From Armatimonadota bacterium (GTDB taxonomy: Bacteria > Armatimonadota > Fimbriimonadia > Fimbriimonadales > Fimbriimonadaceae): 64,000 nt of DNA. Positions 24,939 through 33,089 of the stretch are shown in pieces. The notes beneath the pieces are model-generated. The model did not search any database and had not been told where the DNA came from. It worked only from the letters and a program-made list of their open reading frames with translations. Position 1 is the first letter of the stretch. Each line of letters starts with the position of its first letter. The position numbers and the translations under genes are program-made. The stretch covers positions 558,001-622,000 of the forward strand of contig JAFDWX010000001.1 in the NCBI GenBank assembly GCA_018268255.1. Direction: 5' to 3'.

Positions 24939-26375
24939 ATGAAATCGAAGTTGATCAAACGCACCGCTGTTGCACTGGTTGCCACCATGCTTGCTGGAGT
25001 GGCATTCGCCTGGAAGCGCGATGTCACCATCGATCGGGCGGTCAACAGCCCCATCATTACTGTTAAGTTCAAGGATGTTCGAGCAACGCTGGTTGAATTC
25101 TTCATCAATGGCGTCAGCGCAGGAACTCGAGCCATCGGTTCTGATGAGACCGCGGGGGCTGTTGAATTCAAGCTGGATACGGACCTTCTCGAAGACGGAG
25201 ATAACAAAATCGAGGCTCGCCTGTATGATTCAACCGGCAAGTTGGTTGCAACTGAATCAAGCACGATCCGAGCCAGCGTCGCCGACAACAGCCCGATTTC
25301 CCTTCAAAATCTCTCCTCCAACGAAAAAGTTCAAGGCGCCGTCGAACTGAAACTCGAAATTGACCGCGAGTTCAAAGAGATGTACGTGAGCTTTTTCATT
25401 AACGGTGCTTGGAAGGCCATGCGCAATACGCCGCCGTTCACCTACACCTGGGATACTACGCTCTATCCCAACGGTTGGCACGAGGTCCAGGCTTGGCTTG
25501 TCGATGAAGACAACCACACCTTCAAGACCAAAAAGATTAAGGTTTTCGTAAATAATCCGGGTGGTCGAACAGATCGCACCATGTCGGTGACGACTGCGGC
25601 TGGAACGACGGCAATCAAGACGGCTCCAGAAGCTGTGAAGACGGTAGCGAACACGGCGACAGCAGTTGCGGTGCCTGCACGACTGGTTTCCACAACCATC
25701 ACCGCCATCGTGGGAAAAACCAAGGGACTTCAACACGTCAAGCCGCTGCCGGGAATTCAAACCGACCAGCGAATCTTGACTCCAACTGGAAAGCGAGTCG
25801 TGGCTCCAAAGGTCACCACGCCCGTGGCGAAACCCGTTGCTCCCAAGGTCCAACCACCAAAGGTTGTGGCACCCAAGCCAGTGGCTCCCAAAGTGGTCGC
25901 TCCCAAGGCTCCCAAAACCACGTTGCCCAAGGTGACCGCTCCAGTGGTCAAGCCAGCCGCAAACGCCGCATCCGCAGCCAAAACGGTTGCCGTTGCGTAT
26001 GGCACTCGACTCCCCAACATCGGTTCGTACAGCATCTTGATGAACGGAAAGCCAGTGAGCTTCGACGTGCTGCCGAAGGTCGTGAAGGGAATCCCATTCA
26101 CCCCGTTCCGGTATCTTTTCGAGGAAGCGGGCGGAAAGGTGAAGTGGTCGCACTCCACCAAGGTCGTGACGGCTGATGGGCTCGGCAAAGAAATTATTAT
26201 CACGATCGGCGAGCGACGGGCTCTGATCGACCAAAAATGGGTGAATATGGAACTCGCGGCATACATTGAAGGTAGCCGCACCATCGTTCCTTTAAGCTTC
26301 ATCAAGGATTCGCTGAACGTGAACGTGGACTTCGATCCCGAGACCAATCACGTACTCATCACGAACAAGAAGTAA
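24939..26375 (+). CDS. Secreted envelope protein with two Ig-like domains and a copper-amine-oxidase-N (stalk) domain
   Basis: After a signal peptide (MKSKLIKRTAVALVATMLAGVAFA) come two Ig-like domains with the FFINGVSAGTR / FFINGAWKAMR repeats (about residues 25-110 and 115-205, Big_9-like). A ~120-residue low-complexity Lys/Pro/Val/Ala linker (about 265-355) follows, and finally a Cu_amine_oxidN1-type domain (SILMNGKPVSFDVLP, TPFRYLFEEAGGKVKWSHSTK, NMELAAYIEGSRTIVPLSFI). The stalk domain is non-catalytic and found on many surface proteins of Firmicutes and Armatimonadetes. ATG 24939 is favoured over TTG 24933. A strong terminator follows. Confidence 0.8.
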   Translation: MKSKLIKRTAVALVATMLAGVAFAWKRDVTIDRAVNSPIITVKFKDVRATLVEFFINGVSAGTRAIGSDETAGAVEFKLDTDLLEDGDNKIEARLYDSTGKLVATESSTIRASVADNSPISLQNLSSNEKVQGAVELKLEIDREFKEMYVSFFINGAWKAMRNTPPFTYTWDTTLYPNGWHEVQAWLVDEDNHTFKTKKIKVFVNNPGGRTDRTMSVTTAAGTTAIKTAPEAVKTVANTATAVAVPARLVSTTITAIVGKTKGLQHVKPLPGIQTDQRILTPTGKRVVAPKVTTPVAKPVAPKVQPPKVVAPKPVAPKVVAPKAPKTTLPKVTAPVVKPAANAASAAKTVAVAYGTRLPNIGSYSILMNGKPVSFDVLPKVVKGIPFTPFRYLFEEAGGKVKWSHSTKVVTADGLGKEIIITIGERRALIDQKWVNMELAAYIEGSRTIVPLSFIKDSLNVNVDFDPETNHVLITNKK

Positions 26376-26396
26376 CGGCGTACACTAAATCAGGAC

Positions 26397-26432
26397 AAAA
26401 CAACCTCAGTTTTCTGCTGGGGTTGTTTTTTT
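26397..26432 (+). terminator. Rho-independent terminator
   Basis: A 13-bp stem (AAAACAACCTCAG against CTGGGGTTGTTTT, with one G-T pair) and a 7-base loop are followed by a run of seven Ts (26426-26432). It lies directly after the stalk-domain gene. It also shows that the frame opening at TTG 26423 cannot be the real start of the next gene. Confidence 0.9.
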
Positions 26433-26458
26433 ATGCGCCGATACAAAAAGTGAGGGGC

Positions 26459-27712
26459 ATGGGCAGAATCAAACGACTCCTGACACCCGAGCTGCTGTTC
26501 GCATCAGCATGGGTTGGATTGATCGTTGCTAGCGTGGCGATGATAGCCGCGTCGCATTTTGCCGTGTCAGGAGAATTCGAACTTCCCTGGCAGTCGACTG
26601 CGGTTCCGTCGATCCTCGTGCTTGCCGCCTTTGCCCTTCACAGCCTTCATCTACGCCGATATCGTGCGGTTCTCTTACAGCTTGCCGAAGACTCCAAGAG
26701 CAAGTCCAAGCAGCTTGCAGAGCTCGTGGATAGCCTCCCCGAATGCATGTTTTTCTTTCGGCACGGAGTCGGAACTCTGGTCAATATCCGCTTGCAACAA
26801 GAACTTGCAGTTGTTGACGAATCCACCAACTGGGACTCCCTCCTCAAGTGGATCCATCCTCTTGATCGGCTTTTCTTTCTGAACACCCTGGTACGGAGCG
26901 AGGACGAGAAACGCTCGTTCTCCGTGGACATTCGCCATGAAATCTCAGAAGGCGTCCATCGGTACTTTGAGTGCCATGGATCCCCGGTATTCGACCATGA
27001 GGGAGAGTTCGTTCACTTGGCCGTGTTCTTGGTGGAAGTCACGGAAAGGGTGGAAAACCAGCGGTGGATCCAGCAGCAGAATCGGGAACTCGAGGAAGCG
27101 CTCCATGCCCTGAGCGAAAACTTTGAGGCAACCGTGACGGCTCTGATCAAAGCTGTCGACGCGAAAGACCCCTACACCCGCGGCCACAGCGAACGTGTCA
27201 AGCAGTACAGCATGATGCTTGGTGAAGCGGTCAACCTGCGCGACGACCAGATGCAGATTCTGGAGATGGGCGCGCTCATCCACGATATTGGGAAGATCGG
27301 CGTTCCCGACGAGATTCTAACGAAGCCAGGTGCGCTGACGGATGAGGAATTTGCCATTATCAAACGCCATCCGGTCATCGGCTACCAGATGATTGCCGAT
27401 ATTCCGTTGTTCGAAAAATGCTGCGCGATCGTTCGAGATCACCACGAAAAACTGAATGGAAGAGGCTATCCCAACGGCATCGCCGGCGACGAAATCCCGA
27501 CGCTTGTCCGCATCGTCACCATCGCAGATATCTTTGATGCTTTAACAAGCACGCGATCCTACCGGGGGAGTATGTCGCTGGATAAGGCATTAGAGATTTT
27601 GGGGAAGGAGTCCGATCAAGGCGCTTTAGACCGAGATTTGGTCAACGTCTTTTCGGAACTCATCATCAAGGTAGGGATCATTCCGTCCAGCGATGATTCG
27701 CTTGCAGCTTAA
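26459..27712 (+). CDS. Membrane-bound HD-GYP cyclic di-GMP phosphodiesterase with PAS-like sensor
   Basis: Two membrane segments (about residues 12-34 and 45-65) are followed by a PAS-like domain (about 85-215) and a short coiled linker. The HD-GYP domain occupies about residues 235-400 and is complete: GHSERVKQYS, LIHDIGKIGVPDEIL, HPVIGYQMI, and HHEKLNGRGYPNG (the GYP). This family hydrolyses c-di-GMP with a two- or three-metal site. ATG 26459 is chosen because the terminator covers everything upstream of about 26433. A PilZ effector gene follows 17 bp downstream, so signal removal and reception are probably co-expressed. Confidence 0.88.
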   Translation: MGRIKRLLTPELLFASAWVGLIVASVAMIAASHFAVSGEFELPWQSTAVPSILVLAAFALHSLHLRRYRAVLLQLAEDSKSKSKQLAELVDSLPECMFFFRHGVGTLVNIRLQQELAVVDESTNWDSLLKWIHPLDRLFFLNTLVRSEDEKRSFSVDIRHEISEGVHRYFECHGSPVFDHEGEFVHLAVFLVEVTERVENQRWIQQQNRELEEALHALSENFEATVTALIKAVDAKDPYTRGHSERVKQYSMMLGEAVNLRDDQMQILEMGALIHDIGKIGVPDEILTKPGALTDEEFAIIKRHPVIGYQMIADIPLFEKCCAIVRDHHEKLNGRGYPNGIAGDEIPTLVRIVTIADIFDALTSTRSYRGSMSLDKALEILGKESDQGALDRDLVNVFSELIIKVGIIPSSDDSLAA

Positions 27713-27729
27713 GAGGGGATAGAACAACG

Positions 27730-28119
27730 ATGAGCACGACGCAGGGCCAGTACGAAAAGCGCCGACACACTCGATACGAGACCATGGAGTACGCACTCCT
27801 GTTTCCGAATGGAGCACCAGATCCAGTTTCAGGAATTGTTTTGGATATCAGCATCGGCGGATTGCGGTTCGAGAGCCGCACCAATTTTGAAGAAGGCACC
27901 GTCCTGCTGATGCAGATTGGGCAAGGGGGTGAATTGCCCATCATGACGAGCGTGGAGGTGCGTTATTGCGGAATCGACCGGGAGACCGGCCTCTATTCAG
28001 TTGGCGTGAAGTTCATGCCGGGCGCATCCGAAAACCGGATGAGAGTTGTCAAATATATCCATGACCACTTCCTGGCCAACAACGATTTGAAATCGGCGCA
28101 AAGTTCTCAACCTTCCTGA
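27730..28119 (+). CDS. Single-domain PilZ protein, likely c-di-GMP receptor
   Basis: This 129-residue protein has both c-di-GMP-binding elements of PilZ: R-x-x-x-R in KRRHTRYE near residue 11 and D-x-S-x-x-G in DISIGGLRF near residue 41. The rest of the beta barrel (TSVEVRYCGIDRETGLYSVGVKF) is normal. The AAGAGGGG box before the ATG is strong. It is the second gene after the HD-GYP phosphodiesterase. The likely outputs are pilus, motility or secretion; no flagellar genes are in the window. Confidence 0.88.
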   Translation: MSTTQGQYEKRRHTRYETMEYALLFPNGAPDPVSGIVLDISIGGLRFESRTNFEEGTVLLMQIGQGGELPIMTSVEVRYCGIDRETGLYSVGVKFMPGASENRMRVVKYIHDHFLANNDLKSAQSSQPS

Positions 28120-28120
28120 A

Positions 28121-28162
28121 ACGAAAAATCCGTTGTCGCGCTCGCGACAACGGATTTTTCGT
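28121..28162. terminator. Perfect 20-bp hairpin, bidirectional terminator
   Basis: The sequence from 28121 to 28140 is the exact reverse complement of 28143-28162, with only CT between. The arms include AAAAATCC and GGATTTTT, so each direction has a short U-run inside the stem. It lies between convergent PilZ and the A-type Fe-S carrier gene. Confidence 0.85.
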
Positions 28163-28178
28163 ATTGGATTGATGCTGA

Positions 28179-28565
28179 CTATCCGTGGCAACCGCAGGAG
28201 CCGCATCCGCCGCCCCCAGCAACCTCTTCGCCGTCCTCTGTCTTAAAGCTGGAGCCGCAGCCGCAGGAACTCACGGCGTTTGGATTTTCGATCTTGAATC
28301 CGCCGCCGAACTGGTCTTCCACAAAATCGACAATAGATCCTTCCATGTATCGAAGGCTCATCGGGTCGACCAGGATTTTTACGCCGTCCTGTTCAAAGAT
28401 ATTGTCGCCCGCCTCCGGATCGTTCTCATCCAGAGCCATGCCGTAAGAAAGACCCGAGCATCCGCCTCCGGCAACCCAAACCCGCAATGCGGCTGAGGGT
28501 GTGCTTTGGGAAGTGATGAGCTCCTTGAGCTCGGTGGTCGCGCGTTCGGTCAGCGTAATCGCCAT
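28179..28565 (-). CDS. A-type iron-sulfur cluster carrier (IscA/ErpA/SufA family) with Cys-rich tail
   Basis: The protein receives and delivers Fe-S clusters. The three family cysteines are visible: C36 in VAGGGCSGLSYGM, and C101 and C103 in SSCGCGSSF. The core (LRVW, DPMSLRYMEGSIVDFVED, GFKIENPNA) is typical. Unusual is a C-terminal extension of about 20 residues ending in GGGGCGSCGCHG, which adds Cys121, Cys124, Cys126 and a His; it could hold a second metal. No isc/suf operon is adjacent. ErpA, IscA and SufA cannot be separated by sequence alone here. Confidence 0.88.
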   Translation of the reverse strand: MAITLTERATTELKELITSQSTPSAALRVWVAGGGCSGLSYGMALDENDPEAGDNIFEQDGVKILVDPMSLRYMEGSIVDFVEDQFGGGFKIENPNAVSSCGCGSSFKTEDGEEVAGGGGCGSCGCHG

Positions 28566-28669
28566 ATCAGATCGTTCTACTCCGGTTTAGGTTCAAGAAT
28601 TCTCAAATTCTCGCTTTTCAGAGTATACGCCGCGTGCTTTGGGATCGATGCAGGAATATTTGACGTGGT

Positions 28670-29083
28670 TTAGTCAAACTCAAGATGACGCCGCATCACG
28701 GACAACGTCGTCTCGCTGACATGGTGCTCGATACCTTCTGCATCGACCTCGGCGATTTCGTCCGGAACGCCTATCTTCCGCAGAAACTGCACCACAACTT
28801 GGTGGCGGTCACGCGATCGCTCGGCGAGTTCTCGGCCTGACTCGGTAAGGAAAATGCTTCGATAAGGCTCAGCGGTGATTAACCCATCACGGATCAATCG
28901 GCGAAGGGTCTGCGAAACAGTGACCTGGGAGATACCAAGACGCTGGGCAATATCCGTAGATCTGGCCTCACCGAGTTCCTCCGAAAGGACGAGAATCAGT
29001 TCGACGTAATCCTCTGCGGTCTCGCGCGCATGGTCTGCTCGAGTCCGCATAAATCGGGTGGAGCCCGTATTCTCGGAGGTCAT
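28670..29083 (-). CDS. mntR: MntR/DtxR-family metal-dependent repressor
   Basis: This 137-residue winged-helix protein has a DtxR-type head (AEDYVELILVLSEELGEARSTDIAQRLGISQVTVSQTLRRLIRDGLI) and a short dimerisation/metal domain (RHQVVVQFLRKIGVPDEIAEVDAEGIEHHVSETTL), with the Glu, His, His and Asp ligands of the MntR class and no SH3-like third domain. ATG 29083 is chosen because AGGGAGCAGG stands just upstream; TTG 29110 is the longer option. It is divergent from mntH, the usual target of Mn2+-MntR repression. Confidence 0.87.
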   Translation of the reverse strand: MTSENTGSTRFMRTRADHARETAEDYVELILVLSEELGEARSTDIAQRLGISQVTVSQTLRRLIRDGLITAEPYRSIFLTESGRELAERSRDRHQVVVQFLRKIGVPDEIAEVDAEGIEHHVSETTLSVMRRHLEFD

Positions 29084-29132
29084 CCTGCTCCCTAAGATAC
29101 CTTCGCGCAAGTCCTTTCTAAGAAAATTTGAC

Positions 29133-29162
29133 TTGACTCATAAACTTAGCCTATACTATACT
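29133..29162 (+). promoter_or_regulatory. mntH promoter, TTGACT-N18-TATACT
   Basis: TTGACT at 29133-29138 and TATACT at 29157-29162 are spaced 18 bases; a second overlapping TATACT is at 29152. The flanking TTTCTAAGAAA (29116-29126) and ACTTAGCCTA are near-palindromic and could be part of an MntR site. Transcription would begin near 29169, downstream of the ATG at 29164, which calls that start into question. Confidence 0.5.
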
Positions 29163-29163
29163 T

Positions 29164-30576
29164 ATGGTTCGGTGGTGGGAAGAGTCTGGAGGAGAAGGAG
29201 CGGAGCACAAATCCTTGCCCGAGGTGCATCGCTCCGTTCCGGTCCCAAAGGACTCCAAGGGTTTGCGGCGATTTCTTGCCTTCGCAGGTCCAGGGTTTCT
29301 CGTGAGTGTGGGTTACATGGATCCGGGAAACTGGGGCACCGATCTCGCAGCTGGCTCCAAATTCGGATACACACTCCTCTGGGTGATCCTCCTGTCCAAC
29401 CTCATTGCCCAGTTTCTGCAAGTGCTTTGTGCCAAGCTTGGTCTGGTCACGGGCAAAGATCTTGCCATGGCTTGCCGCGACTATTACAAAAAGCCCGCGG
29501 GAATCGTCCTATGGCTCCTTTGTGAGGTGGCTATCATCGCGTGCGACCTCGCGGAAGTCCTAGGCTCCGCGATTGCGCTGAACCTGCTTCTGGGTATCCC
29601 GCTGTTGATCGGAGTCCTCATCACGGCTGCAGATGTTCTGCTTCTGTTGGCGTTGATGCGCTTTGGTTTTCGGAAGATCGAGGCCATCATTTTGACCTTG
29701 GTGGCAACCATTGCTGGGTGTTTTCTGCTGCAGGTAACCATGGCAGGAGCCGATTGGGGTGCGGTGGGGCGGGGACTGGTGGTGCCGGAGATGCCCAACA
29801 AAGAAGCGCTTCTCATCTCCTTGGGCATCCTTGGCGCGACCGTCATGCCCCACAACCTGTACTTGCATAGCAGCATTGTGCAGACAAGAAAGACGGGCAG
29901 CGATCCGCAATCCACCCGCGATGCAATACGGCAAAACCGCTTCGACACGGTGTTCTCCTTGAGTGCCGCGTTCTTTGTCAATGCAGGAATACTTATCCTT
30001 GCCGCAGCTGTATTCGGTTCCCGTGGGCACGTTGTCGAAGAACTGCAGCAGGGTCACATGATGCTCGGTTCACTTTTGGGTGGTGCGAGCGCCACAGCCT
30101 TCGCGGTTGCGCTGCTAGCCTCGGGGCAGTCGTCCACGATCACAGCGACGCTTGCCGGCCAGATCGTGATGGAAGGATTTCTTCGCATTCGAATCAAGCC
30201 ATGGGTACGCCGGCTTTCGACACGGCTCCTGGCGATCATCCCTGCTTTGATTCTGATTCAAGCATCCGGCGGTAAGGGTACGGTCGACCTGCTGGTACTT
30301 TCGCAGGTAGTGCTCTCCCTGCAATTGCCGTTCGCGGTGTTTCCATTGGTGATGATCACGGGTGATCGGACCAAGATGGGCGAGTTCGCGAACGCCCGAT
30401 GGGTTACCTGGCTCGGCATGGTCGTCGCTTTTGCGATTTCATCGTTGAACTTGTGGCTGTTGGCCAACGTAATCGGCCTCATGTGGCTCGGACTCATCGC
30501 GACCATTTTCGTTGGATTCGCTGCATGGGTTATGTTCGGCTATCGCGAGCCGAAACGAGGCGCGTGGGTTCCATAG
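29164..30576 (+). CDS. mntH: Nramp-family Mn2+ (divalent metal) transporter
   Basis: This polytopic protein of ~11 membrane segments has the metal-binding DPGN of TM1 in SVGYMDPGNWGTD and the TM6 motif in VMPHNLYLHSS. It imports Mn2+ with protons. The start is unsure: ATG 29164 lies against the -10 box, whereas TTG 29215 has GGAG at 29202-29205 (nine-base spacing) and lies within a transcript from the predicted promoter; homologues known to me have similar SLPEVHRSV N-termini, which fits either. Divergent mntR supports manganese as substrate. The TM1 Asp-Asn and TM6 Met match Mn rather than Mg or Al variants. Confidence 0.92.
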   Translation: MVRWWEESGGEGAEHKSLPEVHRSVPVPKDSKGLRRFLAFAGPGFLVSVGYMDPGNWGTDLAAGSKFGYTLLWVILLSNLIAQFLQVLCAKLGLVTGKDLAMACRDYYKKPAGIVLWLLCEVAIIACDLAEVLGSAIALNLLLGIPLLIGVLITAADVLLLLALMRFGFRKIEAIILTLVATIAGCFLLQVTMAGADWGAVGRGLVVPEMPNKEALLISLGILGATVMPHNLYLHSSIVQTRKTGSDPQSTRDAIRQNRFDTVFSLSAAFFVNAGILILAAAVFGSRGHVVEELQQGHMMLGSLLGGASATAFAVALLASGQSSTITATLAGQIVMEGFLRIRIKPWVRRLSTRLLAIIPALILIQASGGKGTVDLLVLSQVVLSLQLPFAVFPLVMITGDRTKMGEFANARWVTWLGMVVAFAISSLNLWLLANVIGLMWLGLIATIFVGFAAWVMFGYREPKRGAWVP

Positions 30577-30640
30577 GTGAACCATTGGCCCGACCATTGA
30601 ATCGATGGAAGTGCCAAACGAGCCAGCGCTTTGCGTGATT

Positions 30641-31711
30641 TCAATTCTTGTGCCGGCGCTGGACAATTCCAGCCAACCCAAGTCCGACTGCGACCAGACT
30701 CATCGGTTCAGGGACAGCTTGCAGGCGGACGACCTGCTTACTGGCACCGCCGACTCCGCCGATCGTAGCGTAAAGGTCGCCATTGACTGGGTCGATGATG
30801 GGGAGCGTCAAGTATTTGCCAGACGGAAGGTTGGTGACAAGGTCGTCCAGGAACGACACGCCGTCGACAGGATCTACCACAAGACCTCGGGGGCCGATTG
30901 AAGTGTCACTGTTCGTGGCGACGATCAATCCGTTGTTTCCCAAACCCCAGATTGCCGTGTTGTCATACTTTGGCCAATCCTGATATATGGGCGCGTGGCC
31001 CTCTTGATACCACCAGAATCCTCCGATCACAAACGATGCTATTTGCCCGCTTTCGTTGATCGCCCGTGGGCTCCCCGGGCCGAGAATCGTAAAGGTGTTG
31101 GTCTTGATGTGAAGAATCGCAGTATCAGCGCTACCGTTCCCATCTTGTCCGCCTTCGAACGAGAATGAGGCGGCGATGTCGCCCGAGTTGTTGATGTCAT
31201 AGGCCTTGGTAAAGGTCGCGATTCGAAAGTCCAGCCGATCTCCCGTCACTGTGTTGTAGATGAACGAGTTCGTGTGATCGTACGTCGAGTTCGGGTGCGT
31301 GTAACCCACGACTATCCCCGAGTCGTTGATGCCGGTGGGGATGATCCAAGAGACGGGTTCCTTCGATGGGATCGTGTGGAGTGTATCGCCCTGAATGTAG
31401 CCTCCTTTGTAATCTGGATTAGCTTCGTTCGGGATGTAAGTGAGTGCCATTCCGCTACTGGAAATTCCTGAACCAAAGATATTCCTAACATTGAATTTGG
31501 CAGTCAAATCCGTGATCACGCCGTTCTTGCGGTAATAGCTCTTCTGAGCAGTGCCTGCCCCACCACCAAAGTTCAATTCACCGTTGTAGGCGGCGTACGC
31601 GCGCTCCACTGGTGCGCCACCTACGCTGATGTACTCCTTAATTTCGTACTTAGGTGTCGCCCAAACGGCCGAGCCAGCAGCAAACAAAGCCGCCAAACAA
31701 AGTCCTCTCAC
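30641..31711 (-). CDS. PEP-CTERM secreted protein with HAF-type repeats (copy A of inverted pair)
   Basis: From GTG 31711 the ~356-residue product has a signal peptide (VRGLCLAALFAAGSAVWA), repeats of the type G-I-N-x-S-G-x-I/V-V/A (GINDSGIVVGYTHPN, DINNSGDIAAS, AINESGQIAS, LGNNGLIV) as in the extracellular HAF family, and a PEP-CTERM tail (VPEPMSLVAVGLGLAGIVQRRHKN). Such tails are cut by an exosortase; none is in this window. GTG is chosen because the same start context (CACTGGAAGTGTG) is shared with copy B at 43218; TTG 31729 is the in-frame extension. Protein identity with copy B is high but patchy. Function unknown, probably cell-surface or extracellular matrix. Confidence 0.82.
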   Translation of the reverse strand: MRGLCLAALFAAGSAVWATPKYEIKEYISVGGAPVERAYAAYNGELNFGGGAGTAQKSYYRKNGVITDLTAKFNVRNIFGSGISSSGMALTYIPNEANPDYKGGYIQGDTLHTIPSKEPVSWIIPTGINDSGIVVGYTHPNSTYDHTNSFIYNTVTGDRLDFRIATFTKAYDINNSGDIAASFSFEGGQDGNGSADTAILHIKTNTFTILGPGSPRAINESGQIASFVIGGFWWYQEGHAPIYQDWPKYDNTAIWGLGNNGLIVATNSDTSIGPRGLVVDPVDGVSFLDDLVTNLPSGKYLTLPIIDPVNGDLYATIGGVGGASKQVVRLQAVPEPMSLVAVGLGLAGIVQRRHKN

Positions 31712-31801
31712 ACTTCCAGTGTACGACAAGTGTCAGCAAAGCACTGTGCGAATTTCCCCCTCACAAGCGAAGCACGTTGAGGGGGATTAAGGGGGAGACT
31801 C
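30669..31801 (-). repeat. Left arm of a 1.13-kb inverted repeat (PEP-CTERM gene plus upstream element)
   Basis: This segment is homologous to 43129-44260 on the opposite strand. Homology starts in the C-rich element upstream of the gene and stops abruptly within the codons for the Arg-rich tail of the PEP-CTERM signal. The longest identical tract I traced is 86 bp (31227-31312 against 43617-43702). Confidence 0.9.
31755..31799. repeat. C-rich intergenic hairpin element, copy 1
   Basis: On this strand TCCCCCTCA (31755-31763) pairs with TGAGGGGGA (31778-31786) around an AGCGAAGC-containing loop, followed by TTAAGGGGGAGA. The same element stands at 43131-43174, also upstream of the paralogue. 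It resembles dispersed REP-like elements built on GGGGGATTAAGGGGG. Confidence 0.65.
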
Positions 31802-31827
31802 CGTTGACCATTAGCTGACTGAAGCTG

Positions 31828-33054
31828 TCATTCCTCGATCTCAAGGGTGAGATCGGGCTCAGAATGGCTTTCATTGCTCTCACCGCCGTTATCGCGACCA
31901 TCCGCGCCAAGGCTGTAGACCTCGAATTCGCTCCCACTCGCACGATAAGGAAACGCCGATCCTGTGTACGGGTCCATCGTGTTATCGCCAAGTTCCTTCG
32001 CGAGGGCCGTTGGCGCTGATCCCGAACTGGCTTGAGCTCTCGCCCAGCACCAAACGATTAGGAGCCGGGTTCGAGCAAGAACCTCATCTTGCGGTCCCAA
32101 TGCCGAACGGCCTGTTCGGAGGAAGGTCCGTGCGACCACCCACCAAGGTCTCCCTGCAGCCTTGAGTTCTGGCATCGGAGTTCGACGACTGGCTGGCTCT
32201 TTCGCTCGGGCGATGAGCTCATTTGTCTCGGTCCGAGCTTCTCGGGCCAAAGCGCGGAAATAGTCCGGAGCGGTTTCGGGCTTTTCGTTCTTGAGTGTCT
32301 TGAGTGCTTCGATCAAACCCTTGGACCCCGATTGCATCGAGGTCTCAAGCTGCGCAAACGACTGCTTTCGGTAAGCATCCTGAACCATCTGAACAGCCAT
32401 GAGCATGTTCTGCTCTTCATTCTTAAGCATCCGAGCGGTATCAGGGCGGCGGCTCAGGATCGCTGCTAGACCGCTTCGGATCGATCCCAACTGGCCCGGA
32501 TTCAACTCGGGCAGGCACGGTAAGAGGGCTTTTCGCACGCGGTTGATCACAGTCGCACCCATGGAAGCATCGATAGCGCCGCCACCGCATAGGTCGAATC
32601 CGAACTGCGTGGCCGTGAGAAAAATCTGGATCGCTGCTCCGAAATCCTTCGCACGGACCGCATCCTCGATTTTCCACGCGAAACTTCGGCTGAGCAAGCT
32701 CCATCCCGGATATTCCCGCCGGGAATCGAACGGACCAGTTGGAGTGAACACGAAACTCCCTTCGCTTTGAGTTCCCTGAGCAATCTTTCGCATGGCGGGT
32801 GCCAAGTTTTTGAGTAAGGCTGCTCGCCGTGTCCCAACCACGTTGGGCCGGAAGATATCGTCCGCACCCACCGATGCTGCCTCGAGAGCGGCTTCTGTAT
32901 AGAATTCCGCTTTGGTCGATTTCTGCGCAGCCAGCAGGATCGGCGCAAAGTCGTCGAAAACCACCTCTGATTTCGATTTGCAGCCAGTCTGTCCAATCGC
33001 CAGAAATAGAGTTCCGGCCATCACAAACGAACAGCGAACGGGTGAGACAGGCAT
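31828..33054 (-). CDS. Lipoprotein with pseudopilin-like C-terminus, unrecognised
   Basis: ATG 33054 opens a lipoprotein signal peptide ending in LAIGQTGCKS (lipobox), so the protein should be membrane anchored. Residues ~30-330 are mainly helical, with no motif I recognise. The last ~50 residues (NTMDPYTGSAFPYRASGSEFEVYSLGADGRDNGG) resemble the C-terminal Ca2+-binding segment of GspG-type major pseudopilins, an odd combination with a lipobox. It is divergent from the nucleotidyltransferase gene, with 35 bp between the starts. The longer frame to 33084 lacks support. Confidence 0.7.
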   Translation of the reverse strand: MPVSPVRCSFVMAGTLFLAIGQTGCKSKSEVVFDDFAPILLAAQKSTKAEFYTEAALEAASVGADDIFRPNVVGTRRAALLKNLAPAMRKIAQGTQSEGSFVFTPTGPFDSRREYPGWSLLSRSFAWKIEDAVRAKDFGAAIQIFLTATQFGFDLCGGGAIDASMGATVINRVRKALLPCLPELNPGQLGSIRSGLAAILSRRPDTARMLKNEEQNMLMAVQMVQDAYRKQSFAQLETSMQSGSKGLIEALKTLKNEKPETAPDYFRALAREARTETNELIARAKEPASRRTPMPELKAAGRPWWVVARTFLRTGRSALGPQDEVLARTRLLIVWCWARAQASSGSAPTALAKELGDNTMDPYTGSAFPYRASGSEFEVYSLGADGRDNGGESNESHSEPDLTLEIEE

Positions 33055-33089
33055 AATGAATTTAGGCAATTTCAGGACGAACACACGCT

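Noticed and set aside
25257-26234. 325-codon leftward frame opposite the stalk-domain gene
   Set aside because: The product is His/Gly/Ser/Trp-rich shadow sequence without any domain, whereas the rightward gene has a signal peptide and known domains.
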